From assembly GCA_041653835.1 (NCBI GenBank), contig JBAZEP010000001.1, positions 1-64,000 on the forward strand: a stretch of 64,000 bases of DNA. The letters are read 5' to 3'. Below, piece by piece: positions 8,711 to 15,524 of this stretch. The translations under genes were made by a program, and so were the position numbers. The notes under the pieces are model-generated. The model searched no databases, was not told where the DNA came from, and saw only the letters and a program-made list of their open reading frames with translations. Origin of the DNA: UBA10183 sp041653835 (lineage in GTDB: Bacteria > Omnitrophota > Gorgyraeia > Gorgyraeales > Gorgyraeaceae). The number at the start of each line of letters is the position of its first letter. Within the stretch, counting starts at the first letter, position 1.

Positions 8711-8968
8711 ATGCCAATATTACACGCGTCTTATAAAGATATAAAACAAAGCGCTAAAAGGGCACTGCGAAACCAATCCGTTAAATCTGACCTGAAGACG
8801 GAAACCAAGAAATTCCTGGACCTTGTTTCATCCAAAAAAATGGAAGAGGCCAAGACTCAGCTTAAATATCTAGTGTCACAGATCGACAAGGCAAGATCTA
8901 AAGGCATTATTCCCAGAAATACCGCCTCGCGTAAAAAATCCCGCTTGATGAAGAAGATAACCGCATAG
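8711..8968 (+). CDS. rpsT: 30S ribosomal protein S20
   Basis: Small, strongly basic 85-residue protein that binds 16S rRNA at the bottom of the 30S body. The N-terminal SYKDIKQSAKRALRNQ and C-terminal KGIIPRNTASRKKSRL are typical of bS20. AAGGAG precedes the ATG at good distance and a near-consensus promoter lies just upstream. It is the only gene in the first 47 kb on the plus strand, convergent with holA with only 5 bp between the stop codons. Confidence 0.96.
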   Translation: MPILHASYKDIKQSAKRALRNQSVKSDLKTETKKFLDLVSSKKMEEAKTQLKYLVSQIDKARSKGIIPRNTASRKKSRLMKKITA

Positions 8969-8973
8969 TATTT

Positions 8974-9939
8974 TCACGAGCACATCCTGACTATCAACCT
9001 TTCCAGGACAAGCCTGGGAGGGGCATCCCCTGTTTTTATATCGCTGTCCGCTTTCAATATATATCCTAAAATCCTTATCACTTCTTCCCTTTTGTACTTT
9101 GCCGCGTAACGCGCCATCTGGTCCAGCTTCGTATTATACAGGTTCAATTCTTTCTGTATCTCAAACTTGGTCCTTATCTTGAGAAGCTCCTTTACCCTCA
9201 TCAACATCCTGAATTGCCATGACAAAAGCCCTAAAAGAAGTTCCGCCTCCCTCTTTTTATATTTCTGGATACTTACAAAAATATTCAATGCCCTTTTCGC
9301 GTCTTTTTTCTCGATCGCGTCAAGGAGGTCGAAACCTGTCTTAAGTGGCGCCGTATAGATGACCTTTTCCACGTCCTCTTTTGTTATCTCGGGCCTTTTG
9401 CCGGCGTACAGGATGAGGTTGTTGAGCCCGGAAGAAAGCGCGGTCAGGTCATTGGGCAAGCTGTCTTTGAGCAGGTTTACGGCTTCCGCGTTTATCTTCT
9501 TGCCCGCTGTCCGGGCCTGCCTGGAGATCCAGATATTTATCTCAGCGTCCGTAAGCCTGGCCGCCCTGACGAGCTTCGCGAGCTTCGACGCTTCCAATAT
9601 AAATCCTTCTTTTATCTTCGAGGCCTTTGAATCTATCACGAAGATAGAGCTGTCACGCGGATTTTTCAGGTAAAACAGCACTGACTCTTTGTCGTTGTCC
9701 GGAAGGCTGTCCGCGTCTTTCAGGATCACGAACCTTTTCGGGGACATAAAAGGCGCCGTATTCAGGAGAGCAAGCATCTCCTTCAGCTTAAAATCCTTTT
9801 CTTTCGCGTAAAATACACTGTAATTCAGGTCCCTGGTGGTATTTTCCAGAAACCTGGATTTCAATCTCGCGAGTTCCGCGTCTTTCAAGAAATCCTCTTC
9901 TCCTAAAAAAAGATACGAGGCAAGCTCTTTGGTGGGCAT
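8974..9939 (-). CDS. holA: DNA polymerase III subunit delta
   Basis: The clamp-loader subunit that opens the beta sliding clamp. The 321 residues match the usual length; the N-terminal AAA-like region (YLFLGEEDFLKD, APFMSPKRFVILKDAD) and the C-terminal helical collar domain (LLGLLSWQFRMLMRVKEL) fit HolA. It follows the lptE-like gene by 12 bp, an arrangement (lptE-holA, then rpsT) that is common in diderm bacteria and supports both assignments. Confidence 0.92.
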   Translation of the reverse strand: MPTKELASYLFLGEEDFLKDAELARLKSRFLENTTRDLNYSVFYAKEKDFKLKEMLALLNTAPFMSPKRFVILKDADSLPDNDKESVLFYLKNPRDSSIFVIDSKASKIKEGFILEASKLAKLVRAARLTDAEINIWISRQARTAGKKINAEAVNLLKDSLPNDLTALSSGLNNLILYAGKRPEITKEDVEKVIYTAPLKTGFDLLDAIEKKDAKRALNIFVSIQKYKKREAELLLGLLSWQFRMLMRVKELLKIRTKFEIQKELNLYNTKLDQMARYAAKYKREEVIRILGYILKADSDIKTGDAPPRLVLERLIVRMCS

Positions 9940-9951
9940 CTTTATCGGACG

Positions 9952-10518
9952 TTACCAGTTTTCCACTATCTTATTAATAATCCGCCTTGCGAGGTCGGAC
10001 ATCGCGTCGCTTAAAGCGGATGTCTCTGTTTTCTGAAGCGTTCCTGTCGTAAAATACGTGGCGTCTCCGGCTATACCTTCTTCCTCGAATAAAACAGCCG
10101 AATCTTTCCGGCTTATCAGTTTAACATCGCATATGATACTGATCCTGTATTCCTGCACAATCTCATTCTGGTACCTCAAGGGATCTTTCCTGTACTGCGT
10201 AATACGGCCCTCGAGCACGGCGTCCGCGGAACTCATGTCCGCCGTCTTCAGGTTACCGTCCAGGAAAACCCTGTTCACCATCGCGTCCCGTAAATCCACT
10301 TCCAGGTTAGGCCTGTAAACCTCGTATTTATCTTTCGCTCCTACCTCTTTGGTGATGTCGATATTATTCTCGAAAGTTTCCACATGTATCGTCCTGATAT
10401 TGTCGGGGAGCATTGTCTTTGTAGTGTAGCCGCAGCCTGTTAACAATAAAGAGCACCAGAGCGCCAGAACACCAGAACACCAGAATATTCTTTGGATATT
10501 ACTTTTTTTCCAATTCAT
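9952..10518 (-). CDS. lptE: LptE-like LPS-assembly lipoprotein
   Basis: Predicted outer-membrane lipoprotein that plugs the LptD barrel and helps insert lipopolysaccharide. A signal peptide ends in the lipobox LLTGC (Cys29) followed by GYTTKT, as in LptE. The body is a mixed alpha/beta domain with VEGRITQYRK-like strands. It overlaps the bamD-like gene by 20 bp, has AGGAGAGG before the ATG, and precedes holA. Part of its signal peptide is written by a tandem 8-base repeat. LptE is poorly conserved, so the family call rests on lipobox, size and neighbours. Confidence 0.82.
   Translation of the reverse strand: MNWKKSNIQRIFWCSGVLALWCSLLLTGCGYTTKTMLPDNIRTIHVETFENNIDITKEVGAKDKYEVYRPNLEVDLRDAMVNRVFLDGNLKTADMSSADAVLEGRITQYRKDPLRYQNEIVQEYRISIICDVKLISRKDSAVLFEEEGIAGDATYFTTGTLQKTETSALSDAMSDLARRIINKIVENW
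10451..10482. repeat. Four 8-base tandem repeats in the LptE signal peptide
   Basis: GAGCACCA, GAGCGCCA, GAACACCA, GAACACCA follow each other without spacing. On the minus strand they encode the hydrophobic core of the signal peptide (WCSGVLALWCS). Because 8 is not a multiple of 3, loss or gain of one unit would shift the frame of lptE. Confidence 0.85.
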
Positions 10519-11440
10519 TCAGCCTCTCCTGCGCTTTTTTTGCCCATTCGGTACCGGGATAATTCTTCACTATATCTTTATAGTAGATCACGGCGCTTTC
10601 CGGCGCCTTGCGTGTTTCGTAAAACTCCGCTGTCTTATACGCGTTTTCCGCCTCGCTCAGCCTGAGTTTATCTATGACATCTTTGGCGTCTTCCGCCATC
10701 TCGCTGTCAGGGTGTTTTTTCAGGAAATCCTCGAATTCCTCGCGCGCCAGGGTAGTAGGGGTCTGGTCGTACGCCGGTTTTACCGACATGAGTTTCGAAC
10801 ACTCCGCGAGCTGGAATCTTGCCTTATCGATAACCTCGCTATTGGGATACCTGTCTATCAGATCCTTGAACATAAGTATAGCGCTGCTATAATCCTCTAT
10901 ATCCTTGAAACACAGGCCTGCCTTGAATTTAGCGAGGTCCGCGTATTTGCCGTACGGCGCGTTATCGGCCACCGCCTTGAATATTTCTATTGCCTTATCC
11001 TTGGCGGGTATCTGCCATTTGCCTATGATCTTCATCTTCTTTCCCAAGAAGAACGCGTCAGCTATCTTATATTCCCTTTCTATCACATCGTCCACCAATT
11101 CCGTATAAGGATAAGTATCTATGACTTTCTGGTAAGCCTTGAACGCCTCGTACGGATTATCAAGCTCTTCCATTATACGGCCTATATAATACTGCGCGGC
11201 GGGCGCTTCTTTGGAAAGAGGGTAATATTTCAGTAATTTCTTATATTCCTTCAGCGCGTCTTTAAGGTTTTTCTCCCCGTAAAGTTTTTGCGCGTAGGCG
11301 GACTGGTCCTCAGGGGTATCCTTGGCGCTGTGTTTCGGGTTTTCCCATTTTCCGCTCTCAGGCGTCCATATCCAATAACCGAAAGCGGGAGCTGTCATTA
11401 TAAATAATATAAATATAGCTGCTATGCTCGCTTTTTTCAT
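10499..11440 (-). CDS. BamD-like outer-membrane assembly TPR protein
   Basis: Exported TPR protein of the BamD/YfiO kind, which in other diderms links BamA to the rest of the barrel-assembly machine. The start at 11440 gives MKKASIAAIF and a clean signal peptide (313 residues). TPR-like repeats run through the chain (YAQKLYGEKNLKDALKEYKKLL, AFKAYQKVIDTYP, AILMFKDLIDRYPNSEVIDKARFQLAEC, SAVIYYKDIVKNYPGTEWAKKA). There is no lipobox cysteine, unlike classical BamD, so it could be a YbgF/CpoB-like protein. A promoter with its -10 only 10 nt before the ATG precedes it; lptE overlaps its end. Confidence 0.8.
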   Translation of the reverse strand: MKKASIAAIFILFIMTAPAFGYWIWTPESGKWENPKHSAKDTPEDQSAYAQKLYGEKNLKDALKEYKKLLKYYPLSKEAPAAQYYIGRIMEELDNPYEAFKAYQKVIDTYPYTELVDDVIEREYKIADAFFLGKKMKIIGKWQIPAKDKAIEIFKAVADNAPYGKYADLAKFKAGLCFKDIEDYSSAILMFKDLIDRYPNSEVIDKARFQLAECSKLMSVKPAYDQTPTTLAREEFEDFLKKHPDSEMAEDAKDVIDKLRLSEAENAYKTAEFYETRKAPESAVIYYKDIVKNYPGTEWAKKAQERLNELEKK

Positions 11441-11450
11441 ATGTATTAGG

Positions 11451-11479
11451 ATTATACCAACTAACCGTGGAAAAATCAA
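11451..11479 (-). promoter_or_regulatory. Promoter of the bamD-like gene, very short leader
   Basis: On the minus strand: TTGATT (11479-11474), 17-base spacer, TATAAT (11456-11451), then 10 bases to the ATG at 11440. The predicted 5' leader is only about 3-4 nt and there is no good Shine-Dalgarno. Confidence 0.7.
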
Positions 11480-11502
11480 TGGTTATATAGGATTTCGCAG
11501 CG

Positions 11503-11543
11503 CTAAGGGAACATTTGTGACATTGTCATAAATGTTCCCTTAG
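11503..11543. repeat. Intercistronic palindrome, family A (radical SAM/bamD-like)
   Basis: 20+1+20 bp palindrome with one mismatch, core GACATTGTC, outer arm CTAAGGGAACATTT. The radical SAM stop codon (11540-11542) lies in the outer arm. The outer 14 bases match those of the copy at 51467-51507, 40 kb away. Confidence 0.92.
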
Positions 11544-12808
11544 AGGAAGGGGTTGTAGTAGCCCGTCCTGAGACTAGGGAAAGATTTTTTAAGAGAGCTT
11601 ATCAACTGCCTTATCCCTATCATAGTGAAAGGCCGGACATCGTATTTTATGATCTTGAAATAACGCACCGGGTCAAAATTCAGGTTGCGCCACTGGATCA
11701 TGTCTATTTTGTAATCTTCTATGAATTTATCCAGCGCCCTGTATTCATCCTCCGAATCCGTAAAACCCGGCATGGTAAGATAGTTGATGGACACGAAACC
11801 TTTTTTCTTTTTTGCCGTACGTATGGATATCAACACATCGTTAAATGTATAACCCGCGGGCCTGTAATATCTGTCATAATATTCCCGCCTTACGCTGTTC
11901 ATGCTGACCCTTATGCTGTCCAGCCCAGCATCGAACAATCTGGCTATTGCCTGAGGCCTGCTCGCGTTAGTATTGATATTTATCGTGGCTGTACGGGCTT
12001 TATTCCGTATCAACCTTATGGATTTCTCGATCAAGTCAGCCTGCAACAAAGGCTCGCCTTCGCAGCCCTGGCCGAAACTAAGCACGGGATTTTTCACGTT
12101 ACGGACATGGAATAACGCTGTCTCCACAACCTCTTCGGGAGAGGGTATGAACTTTATCCTCGGCTGTGTTTTTAACGAAATGCATCCCGCGCAGGCGGCG
12201 TTGCATGAAGGTGAAACAGGCAAAGGGCATTCTTCTCTAGACAGGAAAAAATTCTGCGCGCCCGGACAACCATGAATAAGCGCGCAATCCGCCAGATGCC
12301 TGATGAGCCTGTTAGAAGGGAATAGATTTTTTATTTTTAGCGTATTTTTAGCTACGGAGCCGGTATCTATGGATGCCGGGTCATGCCTGGACGAACGGTC
12401 AACCCTGACCGCGGTTACATAGATATCGCCTTTGTAAAAACCTGCCGCGGTATAACAAAAAAGCGGCAAACGCTTGCCTTTACCTTTACGACCTTCCTCA
12501 CCCCTGGGGTGCCACCCCAGGGGTGAGGAAGGTACATATTGGTAAGCGGCGCTGTATGTGCCGGTAAAGGCAGGCGGCATAAAAACCGCTACGGCAAAAT
12601 GATCTTCTACCGCTTCGAATCTTTTTTTAACTTTATTATATCCGACAGGGCTCCTGGCAGGAAGCATGAAAAGCTTGCTGTCGCGGGGCATCCTGATAAA
12701 CTCTTCCCTGCCGGGCCTGAAAAAATATCCCCCCTTCATCCCAACTGTTTCCATTTCCGGGATATCGAATATCCTTGCCTTGTGGTCCGAAACAAGCAGA
12801 GAAAACAC
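11540..12808 (-). CDS. Radical SAM protein
   Basis: 422 residues with CNAACAGC (Cys202, 206, 209) as the 4Fe-4S/SAM motif, followed by a TIM-barrel-like half with FGQGCEGEP and ININTNAS. The first 200 residues are a family-specific N-terminal region with no motif I recognise. The substrate is unknown. It begins with GTG one base after the stop of the propeller fragment, so the two were probably cotranscribed. A perfect 43-bp palindrome is inserted in frame (residues 92-106), and the stop codon lies in another palindrome. A later ATG start is possible. Confidence 0.85.
   Translation of the reverse strand: MFSLLVSDHKARIFDIPEMETVGMKGGYFFRPGREEFIRMPRDSKLFMLPARSPVGYNKVKKRFEAVEDHFAVAVFMPPAFTGTYSAAYQYVPSSPLGWHPRGEEGRKGKGKRLPLFCYTAAGFYKGDIYVTAVRVDRSSRHDPASIDTGSVAKNTLKIKNLFPSNRLIRHLADCALIHGCPGAQNFFLSREECPLPVSPSCNAACAGCISLKTQPRIKFIPSPEEVVETALFHVRNVKNPVLSFGQGCEGEPLLQADLIEKSIRLIRNKARTATININTNASRPQAIARLFDAGLDSIRVSMNSVRREYYDRYYRPAGYTFNDVLISIRTAKKKKGFVSINYLTMPGFTDSEDEYRALDKFIEDYKIDMIQWRNLNFDPVRYFKIIKYDVRPFTMIGIRQLISSLKKSFPSLRTGYYNPFL
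12491..12533. repeat. Perfect 43-bp palindrome inside the radical SAM gene
   Basis: 21+1+21 bp with no mismatch; each arm itself contains a smaller palindrome (CACCCCTGGGGTG). It is read in frame and encodes about PSSPLGWHPRGEEGR. This peptide lies in a low-complexity stretch (also GRKGKGK) before the conserved part of the protein, consistent with an insertion in a tolerant loop. Confidence 0.95.
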
Positions 12809-12809
12809 G

Positions 12810-12971
12810 TTATCTGGATACGAAATCTTCGCCCAGTTCGCTTATGGTGTAGGTACGGGTAAGTTTACCCTGGGTATTGTATTTATATATCCTGGCCTCA
12901 TCCTTGTCCAGGAAATAGATATTGCTGTTATCCGCTGAAAAATAAATGTTCGCCGGCAGGCCTCCCTGGCA
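12810..12971 (-). CDS. C-terminal fragment of a beta-propeller-like protein
   Basis: Only the last 53 codons are visible; the 5' part is lost in the assembly gap. The fragment IYFSADNSNIYFLDKDEARIYKYN followed by QGKLTRTYTI has the rhythm of an NHL or six-bladed propeller strand set. It is open in the same frame as the lacI-type gene across the Ns, but that continuity is accidental: a LacI protein does not end this way. It stops one base before the radical SAM start. Confidence 0.55.
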   Translation of the reverse strand, partial: CQGGLPANIYFSADNSNIYFLDKDEARIYKYNTQGKLTRTYTISELGEDFVSR

Positions 12972-13071
12972 NNNNNNNNNNNNNNNNNNNNNNNNNNNNN
13001 NNNNNNNNNNNNNNNNNNNNNNNNNNNNNNNNNNNNNNNNNNNNNNNNNNNNNNNNNNNNNNNNNNNNNNN
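12972..13071. other. Assembly gap (100 Ns)
   Basis: Exactly 100 unknown bases, the conventional placeholder for a scaffold join of unknown length. It removes the end of the LacI-type regulator and the start of the propeller gene, and may hide further genes. Confidence 0.99.
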
Positions 13072-14015
13072 TTATTGCCTTTTATTTTTTTCCGGATGAT
13101 CCTGTCCAGCGTCATAGCGGATATCATCGCCATCTTATACAATGGCTGTCTTATGGTCGTAAGAGGCACGGGGCTATAACCAAGCGCCAGCGGGTTATCG
13201 TCAAAACCTATAACCGATATATCTCCCGGCACTGCCAGCCCGTTTTCCAGGCATACCTGTATGGCCCCGACCGCCATCTCATCGCTGGCCGCGAATATCG
13301 CGGTCGGAGGAATTTTTATTTTTATAAGCTCTTTTGTGAGCCCCATCGCGGACTCCCTGCCAAAATCCCCATATTTGATATAATCTTTGTTCTTTTCTAT
13401 GCCGTGCTTTTCCAGCGCGGTAAGGTAACCGTTCAACCTGTCTATGGCTACCTGGGTTTTCAGCGCGCCTGTGATAACCGCGATCCTGGTATGCCCTAAT
13501 TTAGCGAGATAATCCACGGCCTTGACACCGGCATTGAAATTATCTATGGACACACAGGACACAGGCAGGTCCCTGGTATAGTAGTTCATTATAACGCATG
13601 GGAGCCCGGCTTCCACGACGCCGTCAACCTGTTCCTCGTTGCCTATGATATCCGAAAATATCACGCCTTCCACGCTTGAAATATTTAAAAAGGCGGAGCC
13701 GTTGGTGACATGCAGTAAGAGGTCCATCTTCATGCGTTCTACCGCCGCGCCCACACCCTGCAGTATCTGGAGCGCGTAGAACGAATGGAATATATCGGTG
13801 TACCTGGGGATAACAAGGCCTACCGCGTTGTTATTCCGTTTCGATGCCAGGCGCTGGGCGCTCATATTAGGCCTGAATTTCAATTTCTTGACGGCCGCCT
13901 CGACCTTCTCCCTGTTATATTTTTTAACGGAGGACTGTTTATTGACCACTCTTGAGACAGTGGCTATGGACACACCTGCTTCCCTGGCTACATCCCTTAT
14001 GTTTTTTATGCTCAT
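13072..14015 (-). CDS. LacI-family transcriptional regulator (3' end in gap)
   Basis: The N-terminal helix-turn-helix (NIRDVAREAGVSIATVSRVVN) is textbook LacI, including the hinge (FRPNMSAQRLASKR). The periplasmic-binding-like sensor domain follows with VIPRYTDIF, GIEKNKDYIKYGDF and SVIGFDDNPLALGYSPVPLTTI. 314 residues are visible of an expected 330-345, so only the tail is missing. The ATG overlaps the secretin stop (ATGA), placing a regulator at the end of a secretion operon. The effector is not predictable; family members usually sense sugars or nucleosides. Confidence 0.93.
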
Positions 14016-15523
14016 TTTAATTTTTCTCCTCCCGGACTCAGTATGGTGGCGGTAACGAATATCAAAAGGTTTTTTCTCATCGTGGAGTCCGAATCCTTCC
14101 TGAAGAGCATGCCCAGTATAGGCACGTCCCCCAGCAACGGCGTCTTTGTCCTTGTGTTGGTACGCGATTCTTTTATCAATCCTCCCAGCACTATGGTATC
14201 CCCGTTTTGCACTATTATATTGGTGCTGAGGTTCCTTGTCGTAAATTTCGGGAGCTTGACCTCCCCGCTGTATTGAAAGGCGTCTGCGGTGGCTTCGCTG
14301 ACCTCGGGATTCAGGGTCAACGCTATGGTTTCCTTATCTTTGCCTACGCTGGGGGTAACATGCAATAAGATGCCTACCGGCCGCGTCTCAAACCCTTGCG
14401 GGACATTGACGAACCTGGTTTCGTTAACGCCATTCACAGTATCGGTAAAATCTCCGTCGCCGTTCAAGTCTTCCTTGATAAGAGTAGGCTCATACCTGGT
14501 AGGATAGACGAATTCATCCGCTATCTCTATGGTAGCCGTCTGATTATTCAATGTGGTTATCCTGGGAGCGGACAATGTCTTGAGGTTTGTTTTTTTCTCA
14601 AGCGCGTGCAGGACCGCGGAAAACTGCGGCCTTGTCAATATACCCTGATAAGTGATATTAATGCCTTCGTCCGGCGAGCCTGTAAACGTCGAAAATTTCG
14701 AACCGCTTGAGGTATCCACGGCGGTATAAGCCCCTTCCGCGCCCTTGGTCACTGCCCACGGGCTGTCCAACGACAGGTTCACGCCCAATTCGCTCAGGTC
14801 GGTAATATCCACCTCGATAAACTTGGCTTCCACAAGGACCTGGCTCGCGTCTATGTCCAGGTTATACAATATATCTTCTATTATCCTGAGGTTGGAAGGG
14901 GTGTTGGTCACTATGAGCGCCCCTGTGCGTTCATCCAGGTTTATCTTGGAATCCGCGGGCCAGACAACCGCGTTCTCAAGTATATCCTTTATAGTCTTTA
15001 CCTTTGATATCGAAGCCGGCCCGCCTGTACCGCTCTTGTAGCTGCCTGTCGCGCCGCTGAACTCGGTAAACATCGCCAGGCCCTGGTCCAGGAAATACAT
15101 CCGGGTCTCGGACGTCTCGGTGTCCATATTCTCCAGGGAATCCACCCATATAGCGTTTTTCTCGACCCTGTATATCAACCCCTGATTCCTGAATATGTAT
15201 TTCAAAAGGCTTTCGAGAGGCATGTCTTTCACCTTTATTGTCACCTTTTTTTCCGACAGCTTCACGCCGCTGCCGGGTATGATATTGACACCTGTGGCTT
15301 CGGATAAAAAATCCATAACATAGTCCAGCCCCACTTCCATGAAATCCACCGTAATGGGCATCTTAAGCTTCTTCCTTATCTCCGGGATTTCCGCGACTAT
15401 CCCGGCCTTGTCCCCTACGGTATCATCCCCCTGGATAGACTTCATCTCATACGCGAAAGAAGCCTCAGGGCTTAAAAATAATGCCATCACCAGCAATATC
15501 CTTGCTATAAAATTTATGGCCAT
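14012..15523 (-). CDS. Secretin (PilQ/GspD family), short paralogue
   Basis: Outer-membrane ring protein of type IV pili or type II secretion. After a signal peptide come an STN-like domain (TVDFMEVGLDYVMDFLSEATGVNI), a secretin N-domain (ERTGALIVTNTPSNLRIIEDIL) and the conserved secretin barrel with KTPLLGDVPILGMLFRKD at its end. It is a close tandem copy of the next gene but lacks that protein's TPR and coiled-coil N-terminal region (503 against 818 residues). Only one base separates the two genes. Confidence 0.93.
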   Translation of the reverse strand: MAINFIARILLVMALFLSPEASFAYEMKSIQGDDTVGDKAGIVAEIPEIRKKLKMPITVDFMEVGLDYVMDFLSEATGVNIIPGSGVKLSEKKVTIKVKDMPLESLLKYIFRNQGLIYRVEKNAIWVDSLENMDTETSETRMYFLDQGLAMFTEFSGATGSYKSGTGGPASISKVKTIKDILENAVVWPADSKINLDERTGALIVTNTPSNLRIIEDILYNLDIDASQVLVEAKFIEVDITDLSELGVNLSLDSPWAVTKGAEGAYTAVDTSSGSKFSTFTGSPDEGINITYQGILTRPQFSAVLHALEKKTNLKTLSAPRITTLNNQTATIEIADEFVYPTRYEPTLIKEDLNGDGDFTDTVNGVNETRFVNVPQGFETRPVGILLHVTPSVGKDKETIALTLNPEVSEATADAFQYSGEVKLPKFTTRNLSTNIIVQNGDTIVLGGLIKESRTNTRTKTPLLGDVPILGMLFRKDSDSTMRKNLLIFVTATILSPGGEKLK

Positions 15524-15524
15524 A

